This document shows, piece after piece, positions 24,329 through 31,891 of a stretch of DNA of 34,605 nt. The notes beneath the pieces are model-generated. The model did not search any database. It was not told the DNA's origin and was given only the letters and a program-made list of their open reading frames with translations. This stretch comes from Elusimicrobia bacterium UBA4817 (GTDB lineage: Bacteria; Elusimicrobiota; UBA8919). The stretch lies in contig DHFT01000041.1 of the NCBI GenBank assembly GCA_002402375.1, positions 1-34,605 of the forward strand, written 5' to 3'. How positions within the stretch are numbered: position 1 is the first letter of the stretch; every line of letters starts with the position of its first letter. The translations under genes and the position numbers were made by a program.

Positions 24329-25855
24329 TTACATGCTCCTGTCCAACGACCTGTACTGTATCGCTTCGGCGATGTGAGGGGTCTGAATATTTTCGGAGCC
24401 GGCTAAATCGGCGATGGTTCTGGCGACTTTCAAAATTCTGTCGTGTGCACGGGCGGAAAAGCCGAGCTTGTCCATCGCATGTTTAAGAAGTTTTTTGCTG
24501 TCATCAGTGATTTCACAGTAAGTTTTTATCTGCTTTGATTCCATATGGGCGTTGCAATAGATATTTTTTTCCGTTTTGAATCTTTCTTTCTGTAACTCTC
24601 TCGCTTTTATTATCCGTTTTCTTATATCGGCGGATGAATCCGAAACGGATGCCTCGGAAAGTTCCTCAAATTTTACCGACGGAACATCTATGTGTAAGTC
24701 AATCCTGTCTAATAAAGGTCCCGATATTTTAGAAATATATTTCTGTATTACAAACGGAGTGCAGGTGCATTCTTTCGTCGGATGGCCGTAATATCCGCAC
24801 GGACATGGGTTCATCGCCGCGACCAGCATAAATCTTGCGGGATACGTTAAAGACGCCTGAGCACGGGAAACGGTGACGACGCCGTCCTCAAGCGGCTGTC
24901 TCAAGACCTCCAGAACATTTCTATGAAACTCCGGCAGTTCGTCTAAAAACAAAACGCCGTTATGTGAAAGTGAAACCTCGCCGGGTTTTGGATACGAGCC
25001 GCCGCCGATGAGTGCGACATCGGAAATAGTATGATGCGGCGAGCGAAAAGGACGGGTTGCGATAAGCGACGAATGGGTTGATGTAAGCCCCGCTATTGAG
25101 TGAATTTTCGTCGTTTCAATTGCTTCTTCAAAAGACATCGGCGGAAGCACCGTCGGGATTCTTTTGGTTAACATCGTTTTTCCGCTGCCGGGAGAACCGA
25201 TTAAAAGTATGTTGTGTCCGCCGGCGCAGGCAATCTCCACCGCCCTTTTGACGAACGCCTGACCTTTGACATCCTTAAAATCAACTTCATAATGCGATGA
25301 CGACGAAAAAAGTTTGAGCAAATCAATTTTGTAGGGCGTTGCCTGTGTTCCGGCGGAAATTATTTCAACGGCTTTTTTTAACTCTGACGCGGGATAAACA
25401 TTCAGTCCGTCAACAATCGCCGCTTCGTTTTTATTCATTTCAGGCAGAACCAGTCCGTCAAATTTTTCCTCTTTAAGTTTTATCGCAATAGGAAGAACGC
25501 CGTTAACCCGTCTTATTGAACCGTCAAGCGATAGTTCGCCCAATAACGCATATTTTTTATCGTCTGTCTTTATTTGCTCCGTCGCAAGAAGAATTCCTAT
25601 TGCAATCGGCAGGTCAAAAATCGCACCCTCTTTTTTTACGCCGGCAGGGGCTAAATTAACAGTAACTTTTTTTGTCGGAAAATCAAATCCGGAATTTTTT
25701 ATCGCGGAAATCACCCTGTCACGGGATTCTTTTACGGATGTGTCGGGAAGCCCGACTATGTTGAAAGTAGGAAAACCGCTGGATATATCAACCTCCACGG
25801 TAACGATGTAGCCGTTTATTCCGTAGACGGATGCAGAAAGCACTTGCGAAAGCAT
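24329..25855 (-). CDS. comM: YifB family Mg-chelatase-like AAA ATPase (ComM)
   Basis: Hexameric helicase of the YifB/ComM family promoting branch migration of DNA taken up in transformation. An N-terminal Lon-like domain (VSDISSGFPTF-type segment, GLPDTSVKESRDRV) is followed by the AAA+ core: Walker A LLIGSPGSGKTML and Walker B GVLFLDELPEF, with sensor region SRAQASLTYPARFMLVAAMN. A zinc-like CPCGYYGHPTKEC motif and a C-terminal helical domain follow. 508 aa, full length. SD AGGAG lies five bases before the ATG inside a small TCTCC-GAA-GGAGA stem. It fits with dprA. Confidence 0.96.
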   Translation of the reverse strand: MLSQVLSASVYGINGYIVTVEVDISSGFPTFNIVGLPDTSVKESRDRVISAIKNSGFDFPTKKVTVNLAPAGVKKEGAIFDLPIAIGILLATEQIKTDDKKYALLGELSLDGSIRRVNGVLPIAIKLKEEKFDGLVLPEMNKNEAAIVDGLNVYPASELKKAVEIISAGTQATPYKIDLLKLFSSSSHYEVDFKDVKGQAFVKRAVEIACAGGHNILLIGSPGSGKTMLTKRIPTVLPPMSFEEAIETTKIHSIAGLTSTHSSLIATRPFRSPHHTISDVALIGGGSYPKPGEVSLSHNGVLFLDELPEFHRNVLEVLRQPLEDGVVTVSRAQASLTYPARFMLVAAMNPCPCGYYGHPTKECTCTPFVIQKYISKISGPLLDRIDLHIDVPSVKFEELSEASVSDSSADIRKRIIKARELQKERFKTEKNIYCNAHMESKQIKTYCEITDDSKKLLKHAMDKLGFSARAHDRILKVARTIADLAGSENIQTPHIAEAIQYRSLDRSM

Positions 25856-25888
25856 ATTGTCTCCTTCGGAGAAGTTAAAAGTATAAAT

Positions 25889-25918
25889 AAAAGGTTAAAA
25901 TTAAAATTTTAACCTTTT
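25889..25918 (-). repeat. Perfect 12-bp palindrome in the comM upstream gap
   Basis: AAAAGGTTAAAA (25889-25900), loop ttaaaa, TTTTAACCTTTT (25907-25918). The GGTTAAAA heptad unit is the one also found in ispG, trmD and fmt. Confidence 0.85.
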
Positions 25919-25975
25919 CCGCCACTACGACTTTGGCGAAGACGCCTCTGGCAGAAACCTTAAACCTTTAACTTG
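25919..25975 (-). repeat. GGCGAAGACGCC hairpin element beside the heptads
   Basis: The sequence ccgccactacgactttggcg is followed by aagacgcctctggcag and then taaacctttaacttg. CGCCA/TGGCG and GGCG/CGCC short stems can form. With the palindrome just left of it, the 126-bp gap is entirely repeat. Confidence 0.6.
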
Positions 25976-25981
25976 CCTTTT

Positions 25982-27376
25982 TTACAGGTTCTGTTCAATT
26001 ATTTCTTTGAGTTCAAATACAGACGGCAGTTTATAAATATCCCTTATAAAAATTCCTCGGCGGGTGTTCTTCCTCCATGAAAGATAGGCGACTTTGTTGT
26101 TTGACGATACCTGCGGCAACGACGACGAAAAATACTTGTCACTTACAAGCATTTCAGTTTTTTTTGTTTTTATGTTAACGATATAAATCCCTTTGTTTTC
26201 AAAAATATCCCGTATCTCTTTATCTTTTAGACGGTATTTTCTCCGCCACGAACCGAGGAATACCACATTCTCATTATCTTTCGTGAAAGATGTGAATTTG
26301 TTAAAAAAATTATCGGAAACAACATCCTCCGATATTTTGCTCTCAACATCCATAACATAAACACCCGAAAAGTCCAGAGAATCAATTTTTCCGTCGTCGT
26401 TAGTATCCCGGCGGCGGGATAGATAAATGATTTTTTTACCGTCATGCGAAAACAAAGGATATGAGTTGTCGTATTTGTCTTTTGTAAACCGTACCGTCTG
26501 TTTATTTCTGATATCCGTAGTATAAATTGCCGACGCATCCCGGAAATCAATTTTACCGTCGCCGTTGGTGTCGTCGCGCCAGGAAGAATATACAATATAA
26601 TTTCCGTCGTTTGAAATAGCAGGCGAAGTGTTTTCATATAAATCCGGAACCAATTCCCTAATCGTTTTCGTTTTAACATCAACGGAATAAATTCCGGAAT
26701 TACCACCGCTTCGACGCCACCCGCAGAAAACAACGGATTGCCCTTCGGGCGCAAAAATAGGTTTTTTATTATATGTCTCATCCGTTACCAAAAGTTGTTC
26801 ATCGCCGTTTTCTAAATCAAAAATATAAATACCGGCGGAGTCCTTATTGTCAATTTTGCCGTCGTTATTGGTATCCCGGCGGCGGGATAGATAAACCGCG
26901 TATTTTCCATCCGGAGAAAAGGAACAGTCGGAGTTTATGTAGTTATCCTCCACAATCTGTCTTTCGTTTTGACCGTCGGAATCAATTACATAAATCCCGC
27001 CATTATCAAGGTAATTTATCCTGCCGTCGCCGTTAGTATCCCGCCTTACGGATGTAAAAATTATTTTTTTACCGTCGGAAGAAAAATTTAGATATGTATT
27101 GTAATGCTGGTCGGATGAAATCTTTTTAAAATTCGTAATTTCAACCATTTCTTTTATTATTTCTTCATCGGGTTGAAGTTCCAAACACTTCAGAAGATTT
27201 TCTTTTGTCTTATCAATGTCGTTTTTCTTGTAATATGCCTTCGCAAGATAAAATTGCGCATTACAATCATTCGGATCTTTGGAAAGCATCTGTGAAAAAT
27301 GTCCAATCGCATCGTCATACTTTCCGGTTTTCAAAAAGTCAATTCCTTTTTCTAATTTTGACTTAAAAAAAATCAT
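25982..27376 (-). CDS. TPR plus seven-bladed PD40-like propeller with Ca-loop inserts
   Basis: An N-terminal TPR pair (about 8-78; GIDFLKTGKYDDAIGHFSQM, FYLAKAYYKKNDIDKTKENL) is followed by about seven TolB/PD40-like propeller blades (FSPDGKYAVYLSRRRD, then GIYIFDLENG). Four blades carry a DTNGDGKID-x-x-D loop typical of EF-hand/dockerin calcium sites at the same place; the others have lost it. No signal peptide is visible from the preferred ATG at 27376, which has SD GGGGTG. A start at 27418 would overlap yraN. The family is not recognised, and the role is unknown; protein-protein scaffold is inference. Confidence 0.8.
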   Translation of the reverse strand: MIFFKSKLEKGIDFLKTGKYDDAIGHFSQMLSKDPNDCNAQFYLAKAYYKKNDIDKTKENLLKCLELQPDEEIIKEMVEITNFKKISSDQHYNTYLNFSSDGKKIIFTSVRRDTNGDGRINYLDNGGIYVIDSDGQNERQIVEDNYINSDCSFSPDGKYAVYLSRRRDTNNDGKIDNKDSAGIYIFDLENGDEQLLVTDETYNKKPIFAPEGQSVVFCGWRRSGGNSGIYSVDVKTKTIRELVPDLYENTSPAISNDGNYIVYSSWRDDTNGDGKIDFRDASAIYTTDIRNKQTVRFTKDKYDNSYPLFSHDGKKIIYLSRRRDTNDDGKIDSLDFSGVYVMDVESKISEDVVSDNFFNKFTSFTKDNENVVFLGSWRRKYRLKDKEIRDIFENKGIYIVNIKTKKTEMLVSDKYFSSSLPQVSSNNKVAYLSWRKNTRRGIFIRDIYKLPSVFELKEIIEQNL

Positions 27377-27386
27377 AGCCCACCCC

Positions 27387-27746
27387 CTAAATCGTGAAAC
27401 CCGACGGAGCAAACGCATTTTCTATATGTTCAATTTTATCATCGCAGATGGCAATTATGTCAAATCTGTAATCTGAATTAAGAGAATTTTTTTTGATGAA
27501 CGAAAAAGCGGCAAGCGATAGGTGTTTCTGTTTATAAAAATTAACTGCTAACTGCGGCGAGCCGTAAGAATCTCCTGAACGGGTCTTTACTTCCACAAAA
27601 ACGATTGTTTTTTTATCTTTTGCAATTATGTCTATTTCTCCGAATTTAGTGCGAAAATTTTTATCAAGAATTTTATATCCGAGTTTCGCAAGATACTTTT
27701 CGGCAAGTTCTTCGCCTGATTTTCCGAGTTCAGCCGACTGTGTCAT
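27387..27746 (-). CDS. yraN: YraN / UPF0102 endonuclease-like protein
   Basis: Small restriction-endonuclease-fold protein. Motifs: GKSGEELAEKYLAKLGY near the N-terminus, GEIDIIAKD, FVEVKTRSG with the conserved Asp, Glu and Lys, and FDIIAI at the end. The function in the cell is not settled. I chose the ATG at 27746 (MTQSAEL); the frame goes back to 27764. It overlaps rnhB by 17 bp, and rnhB-yraN is a common pair. Confidence 0.93.
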   Translation of the reverse strand: MTQSAELGKSGEELAEKYLAKLGYKILDKNFRTKFGEIDIIAKDKKTIVFVEVKTRSGDSYGSPQLAVNFYKQKHLSLAAFSFIKKNSLNSDYRFDIIAICDDKIEHIENAFAPSGFTI

Positions 27747-28362
27747 AATTTCGCACCGGTTCAAAACTTTTTCTGTGAATTGGACAGGAACCGAATATTC
27801 TTATTGCATTTATATGAAATTTTGTGCCGTAACCCTTGTGTCTTGCAAAACCGTAATTCGGAAATCTTACTGCATATTTCTCCATAAGTTTATCACGGGT
27901 CACTTTTGCAATAACGGAAGCGGCGGCAATTGATGCACTTTTTGAATCTCCTTTTACAATCGTTTTTTGAGTATTTTTTATGTTAATCGGTTGATTACCG
28001 TCTATAAGAACAACTCCGGGATTAACCTTCAGTTTTTCAACCGCAATTTTCATAGAAAGTTTCGTCGCTTCTAAAATATTCATTCGGTCAATCGCAATAT
28101 GATTCACGATTCCCACCTGATAATCAATGCATTTTTTTATAACTTCTTTATAGACGGAATATCTGATTTTGGGGTTAAGTTTTTTAGAATCGTTCAGATT
28201 TTTTATGAAGGTATTTTTTTTTAATACTACTGTCGCTGAAACAACAGGTCCTGCTAAGGGGCCCCTGCCTGCTTCGTCAACGCCGGCGACAAAACCAAAC
28301 CTGCGGAATTTCTTGTCAAAGTCAAACAATTTTTTCATCCAACGGGGATTTCTTTCAGTCAT
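27730..28362 (-). CDS. rnhB: Ribonuclease HII
   Basis: Removes ribonucleotides from DNA and RNA in RNA/DNA hybrids. Active-site residues: Asp29 and Glu30 (VDEAGRGPLAGP), Asp121 (VLIDGNQ) and a later Asp/His in NYGFARHKGYGTKFH. The DSKKLNPK and IHRKSFEPV segments are also typical. Length 210 aa. It lies between rplS and yraN, as in many genomes. The SD is weak and the repeat tag GTGAGCGAAGCGAAT sits 12 bases before the ATG. Confidence 0.95.
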   Translation of the reverse strand: MTERNPRWMKKLFDFDKKFRRFGFVAGVDEAGRGPLAGPVVSATVVLKKNTFIKNLNDSKKLNPKIRYSVYKEVIKKCIDYQVGIVNHIAIDRMNILEATKLSMKIAVEKLKVNPGVVLIDGNQPINIKNTQKTIVKGDSKSASIAAASVIAKVTRDKLMEKYAVRFPNYGFARHKGYGTKFHINAIRIFGSCPIHRKSFEPVRNYDTVG

Positions 28363-28373
28363 TATTTGCTTCT

Positions 28374-28411
28374 ATTCGCTTCGCTCACTCCCGACTGAAG
28401 TCGGGGGCTAC
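28374..28411 (-). repeat. GAGCGAAGCGAAT tag plus CCGACT hairpin (copy B)
   Basis: attcgcttcgctcac then tcccgact-ga-agtcggggg, then ctac. Same layout as 3221-3260 and 30017-30047, with one mismatch near the stem end. Confidence 0.85.
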
Positions 28412-28423
28412 CTGTTATTGATG

Positions 28424-28476
28424 TGATGCTTCGGGTTTAGACGGGCGGATTAAAATCCACCCAAACCCTCGCATCA
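28424..28476 (+). terminator. Large imperfect stem-loop with T-run on the plus strand
   Basis: TGATGC, GGGTTT and GGGCGGATT pair with AATCCaCCC, AAACCC and GCATCA. Six Ts follow on the plus strand (28477-28482), which would suit a terminator for plus-strand transcription. In the direction of the genes it starts right after the rplS stop and has no following T-run, so its role is uncertain. Confidence 0.4.
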
Positions 28477-28480
28477 TTTT

Positions 28481-28888
28481 TTATTCGCTTACGGCAGGTT
28501 TCTCCGTCAAGACGGCTTCTTGAGGTATGGAGATTTCCTGCCTCACATTTTTTTCTTCAATTCTCGCGGACTTGCCCGATAACCCGCGTAAATAATACAG
28601 GCGGCTCCTTCTTACTTTACCCTGTTTGACAATTTCTATGTTTTCTATGCGGGGCGAATTAAGAAGAAAAATTCTTTCAATGCCGATGCCGAAAGAAATT
28701 TTTCGGACGGTAATTGTCTTGCTGATACCGGCACCTCTCATTCTTAAAACTGTGCCTTCAAAAACCTGAGTTCTTTCTGACTCACCCTCAACAATTTTGT
28801 AGTGAACCCTTACCGTATCTCCCTGTCTAAATACAGGTATTTCCTTTTTCTGATACTGACTTTCAACAACATCCATAATGTTTTCCAT
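28481..28888 (-). CDS. rplS: 50S ribosomal protein L19
   Basis: Ribosomal protein at the 30S-50S interface. Motifs: PVFRQGDTVRVHYKIVEG, QVFEGTVLRMRGAG, TITVRKISFGIGIERIF and KVRRSRLYYLRGLSGKSARI. The core ends at about residue 115 and a short tail follows, ending at the TAA just inside a hairpin-flanked region. SD GGAGG is 6 bp before the ATG at 28888. The gene follows trmD after 14 bp. Confidence 0.97.
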   Translation of the reverse strand: MENIMDVVESQYQKKEIPVFRQGDTVRVHYKIVEGESERTQVFEGTVLRMRGAGISKTITVRKISFGIGIERIFLLNSPRIENIEIVKQGKVRRSRLYYLRGLSGKSARIEEKNVRQEISIPQEAVLTEKPAVSE

Positions 28889-28902
28889 TTTTTTCCTCCA
28901 AG

Positions 28903-29595
28903 TTAATTTTTATTTTTTTCCAGCAATTCCGGACGCTTTAATAATGTATTCTGTCGTGCATTTTCTTCCCGCCACTTTTTTATTTTTTTATGATTGCCTG
29001 ATAACAGCACTTCGGGAACTTTTAATTTGCGAAAATTGTAAGGTCTCGTATAGACGGAATTTGCAAGACCGCATGCCCAGTGAGAATCATTTTCAACGGA
29101 ATCGCTTTTTGCCACAACTTTCGGAAGTAAGCGAACCACCGCATCAACTACCGCCATAGTCGGAATCTCGCCGCCGGTCAAAACAAAATCTCCGACGGAA
29201 ATTTCCTCATCAATAAATTTCAGAACTCTTTCGTCCACACCGCCGTAATGTCCGCAAATAAATATCAAATGTTTATATTTTGACAACTCTTTCGCTTTTT
29301 TCTGATTGAAAACTTTTCCCTGCGGCGATAATAAAATCAACCTCTGCTTTTTAACCTTTAACCTTTTACCTTTAACCTTTTCTATCGCCTTTACTATCGG
29401 AGGAGCCATCATTATCATTCCGGCACCACCGCCATAAGGTTTATCGTCAACCGTTTTATGTTTTCCTTCAGCGAAATCTCTTATATTTGTAATTTTTATT
29501 TTTACGATTTTTTTATCAACCGCTTTTTTTATAATACTTTGAGAAAAAACGGAATCAAAAAGCGACGGAAAAAGCGTTAATATATCTATTTGCAT
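28903..29595 (-). CDS. trmD: tRNA (guanine-37-N1)-methyltransferase TrmD
   Basis: SPOUT-fold enzyme methylating G37 next to the anticodon, using SAM. Motifs: DILTLFPSLFDSVF, KPYGGGAGMIM, ICGHYGGVDERVL, SVGDFVLTGGE, and a trefoil-knot segment through VVRLLPKVV. The C-terminal VPEVLLSGNHKKI is also typical. Length 230 aa. The loop VKGKRLKVKKQRL is encoded by a heptad repeat. The neighbours rpsP-khpA-(rimM)-trmD-rplS are canonical, but rimM is missing here. Confidence 0.97.
   Translation of the reverse strand: MQIDILTLFPSLFDSVFSQSIIKKAVDKKIVKIKITNIRDFAEGKHKTVDDKPYGGGAGMIMMAPPIVKAIEKVKGKRLKVKKQRLILLSPQGKVFNQKKAKELSKYKHLIFICGHYGGVDERVLKFIDEEISVGDFVLTGGEIPTMAVVDAVVRLLPKVVAKSDSVENDSHWACGLANSVYTRPYNFRKLKVPEVLLSGNHKKIKKWREENARQNTLLKRPELLEKNKN
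29350..29377 (-). repeat. Heptad micro-repeat inside trmD (4 x 7 nt)
   Basis: Plus strand units: tttaacc, tttaacc, ttttacc, tttaacc. Relative to its gene it is the reverse of the ispG copy. It encodes the loop KVKGKRLKV. Confidence 0.85.
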
Positions 29596-29630
29596 TTATA
29601 TTTTTTTATCATTTTTCAACCACTTTCAAT

Positions 29631-29753
29631 CGGAGCGAAGCAAGAAATTTGTAAGGAACCTTGAGGAGCGACTTCGCCTTCAGGAGCGACGATTAGAGCG
29701 AAATCCGACAGGGCGGTCGGATGAGCGTTTCCGACAAATTTGCTTGCGAGCGA
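29631..29753 (-). repeat. GAGCGA-rich structured intergenic element, copy 2
   Basis: Begins directly after the khpA stop codon on the minus strand. Contains the 7-bp stem ATCCGAC-agggcg-GTCGGAT (29703-29722), matching 4492-4511 but with one compensatory pair changed (G-C there, T-A here). The core (ttgaggagcgac ... gacgattagagcga) is close to identical with copy 1. It sits where rimM normally lies. Confidence 0.87.
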
Positions 29754-29984
29754 CTATTCCTCTACATCCACCCTGTATCTTTCTCCGTTTTTTGTTGCAC
29801 CCGCCGAAACCACCTGTCTGATGGCTTTTATAATTCTACCCTGTTTGCCTATAACCCTTCCTTTATCCGCATCCGCAACTTTTATTTTTATAACTTTTCC
29901 CGTTTCCGATTCATCAAGCGTAACACTAACATCTTCCGGTTTATCCACCAGCGATTTTACAATGTACTCAACAAGTTCTTTCAT
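29754..29984 (-). CDS. khpA: KH-domain RNA-binding protein KhpA
   Basis: Small single KH domain protein (76 aa) that binds RNA, often together with KhpB. The KH core IGKQGRIIKAIRQVVSAG (GxxG loop GKQG) is clear, and the N-terminal helix KELVEYIVKSLVDKPEDV fits. SD AGGAG precedes the ATG. It follows rpsP, the standard position. The structured element at 29631-29753 starts right after its stop. Confidence 0.95.
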   Translation of the reverse strand: MKELVEYIVKSLVDKPEDVSVTLDESETGKVIKIKVADADKGRVIGKQGRIIKAIRQVVSAGATKNGERYRVDVEE

Positions 29985-30016
29985 TTTGTGTCTCCTATTC
30001 GGTCACCGTTGGCGAC

Positions 30017-30047
30017 CTCACCCCCGACTGAAGTCGGGGGCTACATT
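30017..30047 (-). repeat. CCCCCGACT hairpin repeat (copy C)
   Basis: CCCCCGACT-GA-AGTCGGGGG (30021-30040) followed by ctacat. Compared with copy A (CCCCCAGTT/AACTGGGGG), three stem pairs differ on both sides. Located between rpsP and khpA. Confidence 0.85.
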
Positions 30048-30057
30048 TTATGAAAAT

Positions 30058-30300
30058 CTATAACGCTGAAGCAGTTTTTTTGATAATACTCTTTACCGTG
30101 GCGGAAACAACAGCACCTGTTTTGAGCCAGTAATTTATCCGCTCCATTTTTAACAATGTGTTTTTTCTGTCACGCGGATTATACTGCCCCAGTTCCTCCA
30201 GCGGCGCACCGCCCGTTCTTTTTTTTGAATCAATCGCCACCACACGATAAACCGGATAAAGCGATTTCCCAATTCTTTTCAGTTTGATTGCAACTGCCAT
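30058..30300 (-). CDS. rpsP: 30S ribosomal protein S16
   Basis: Small-subunit protein (80 aa) with the S16 motifs MAVAIKLKRIGKSLYPVYRVVAID and GGAPLEELGQYNP. I chose the ATG at 30300, with SD GGAGG eight bases upstream; the longer frame to 30336 would start inside a CACAGAG repeat. khpA, trmD and rplS follow downstream as usual. Confidence 0.97.
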   Translation of the reverse strand: MAVAIKLKRIGKSLYPVYRVVAIDSKKRTGGAPLEELGQYNPRDRKNTLLKMERINYWLKTGAVVSATVKSIIKKTASAL

Positions 30301-30321
30301 TTTTGGAACCTCCTTGTTTTT

Positions 30322-30345
30322 TGCCACAGAGAACACAGAGAAAAA
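30322..30345 (-). repeat. CACAGAGAA-type repeat
   Basis: gccacagagaacacagagaa with a 9-bp period, just upstream of rpsP. A short member of the CACAGA-type family. Confidence 0.65.
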
Positions 30346-30375
30346 AACAGAATTAAGAATTAAAATCTCTGCGGC

Positions 30376-31065
30376 TTATTTTTTGGTCGCCGACATTTTT
30401 AATTTTTTTATGCTTCTTGCAACGGACAAGCCGGACCTGAAAACTGAATTTCCCGCTACAACGATATCGGCGCCGGATTTTACCACGCCGTATATTGTAT
30501 CAAAATTTATTCCGCCGTCAACACTTATTTTTACATTTTTATTTTTTGCCCGCTTCGCCGAAACTTCAGCGAGGCGAGTCATATTTTTTAAGTCGGAAAT
30601 TTTTTTCAATGCCGACGGTATAAACCCTTGACCGCCAAAACCCGGGTTGACGCTCATCACGAGCACCAAATCCAATTCTTTCAGATATTTTGAAAGTTCG
30701 GAAACGGGAGTCGCGGGATTAAGCGAGATGCCAGCTTTAAGTTTCAGCGATTTTATTTTTTTTATCAACGCTGAAGGATTTTTTACCGCCTCAATGTGAA
30801 ATGTGAGCCAGTCGCTTCCCGCTTTTGCAAACGGTTCAATATATTTTTCGGGTTCTGTTATCATAAGATGAGTGTCCAAAATCATTTTTGTTTTTCTCCT
30901 CAATGATTCTATCACGACCGGACCTATAGTTATATTCGGAACAAAACGACCGTCCATAACATCAATGTGCAAAATTTTTACGCCCGCGCTTTCGCATTTT
31001 TTTATATCTTTCAGTAAATTTGAAAAATCCGCAGACAAAATAGATGGAGCAATCTCAATTCTCAT
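30376..31065 (-). CDS. rpe: Ribulose-phosphate 3-epimerase
   Basis: TIM-barrel enzyme interconverting ribulose-5-P and xylulose-5-P in the pentose phosphate pathway. Motifs: IAPSILSADFSNLLKDI, LHIDVMDGRFVPNITIG (metal-binding His/Asp), LDTHLMI, VMSVNPGFGGQ and ISVDGGINFDTI near the end, with GADIVVAGNSVF. The ATG at 31065 is preferred; a GTG at 31074 is also open. 229 aa. It lies next to the PASTA protein gene, in the position it has in Firmicutes after prkC. Confidence 0.95.
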   Translation of the reverse strand: MRIEIAPSILSADFSNLLKDIKKCESAGVKILHIDVMDGRFVPNITIGPVVIESLRRKTKMILDTHLMITEPEKYIEPFAKAGSDWLTFHIEAVKNPSALIKKIKSLKLKAGISLNPATPVSELSKYLKELDLVLVMSVNPGFGGQGFIPSALKKISDLKNMTRLAEVSAKRAKNKNVKISVDGGINFDTIYGVVKSGADIVVAGNSVFRSGLSVARSIKKLKMSATKK

Positions 31066-31084
31066 TCGTTTCACTCATTATCGC

Positions 31085-31176
31085 TAAACCGACGCTAAAC
31101 TTTAAAAAACTCGCGAAACCAACGCAAAATATTTCGCGTCAGTTCTGCGTTTTGTTCTGCGTCTGTTCCGCGTTTC
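31085..31176 (-). repeat. CGCAGAAC palindromic array at the PASTA gene end
   Basis: Minus strand: GGAACAGACGCAGAACAAAA then CGCAGAACTGACGCGAAA, with an inverted partner TTTGCGTTGGTTTCGCG. It encodes the C-terminus (GNAEQTQNKTQN) of the PASTA protein, and its TGA forms the stop. Confidence 0.78.
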
Positions 31177-31891
31177 CTACAGCAATCCAAAACTCCGCCG
31201 TTTTATTTTCTCCAAGTACGACATCACTTTCCGGCATCTGTTTTACGACGGTATTTTCTGAAATTGCCGAATCATTAACTTTGTTTATGCTTTTAATTTT
31301 TACGCCGTTCTGATTAGCCCAGTTTTCGGCTTCTGCAATGTTTTTCCCGAGAAAATCCGGCATCAGCAGAACCCCTTCCGGCGGAATACCCAATGAGACA
31401 ACTATATTAACCAATCCGTTTTTCGCAATTGATGTCCTCGACGCAGGATTTTGCGAAATTATTTTTCCCTTTTCAACGACGGTTGAATATTTTTCATCCT
31501 GCTCGCCTAAATCCAACCCGTTTTTCCTCAAAATAAGATGGGCTGAACGAACCGTCTGGTTTGTTAAATCCGGAACGAAAATTATCTCACCGCCGACGGA
31601 AACCACAACATTTACGGCTTTGCCTTCCTTGATAATGCTCCCTGCAACCGGCGACTGTGAAATTATTAAGCCCGAGGGCACATTAGAATTAAATTCATCG
31701 GCACCTTTTTTAAGATACAAATTCAAAGAAGACAAAACATCCAGAGAGTCGGCAATGTTAATTCCTATGAGGTTGGGAACAATGCGGTCTTTTTTGCTGT
31801 GAATCAACGCATCTATAAGACGGTTCATCCCGACGACAAAAGCAATCCCGCCTATTAAAAACCACAAAATCCACTGAAAAATTTTTCTCAT
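31139..31891 (-). CDS. Membrane-anchored PASTA-domain protein (no kinase)
   Basis: An N-terminal transmembrane anchor (residues 5-24) is followed by three PASTA domains: VPNLIGINIADSLDVLSSLN, VPDLTNQTVRSAHLILRKNG and MPDFLGKNIAEAENWANQNG. PASTA domains bind peptidoglycan/muropeptides in Ser/Thr kinases and some PBPs. No kinase domain precedes them. Its place between the fmt-side genes and rpe matches that of PrkC in Firmicutes. It overlaps the htpX stop as TAATG. The last 12 residues are repeat-encoded. Likely a cell-wall sensor or structural protein. Confidence 0.93.
   Translation of the reverse strand: MRKIFQWILWFLIGGIAFVVGMNRLIDALIHSKKDRIVPNLIGINIADSLDVLSSLNLYLKKGADEFNSNVPSGLIISQSPVAGSIIKEGKAVNVVVSVGGEIIFVPDLTNQTVRSAHLILRKNGLDLGEQDEKYSTVVEKGKIISQNPASRTSIAKNGLVNIVVSLGIPPEGVLLMPDFLGKNIAEAENWANQNGVKIKSINKVNDSAISENTVVKQMPESDVVLGENKTAEFWIAVGNAEQTQNKTQN

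Noticed and set aside
28424..28482. Intrinsic terminator for rplS
   Set aside because: The T-run is on the plus strand only, so it does not terminate minus-strand transcription; kept only as a low-confidence plus-strand feature.
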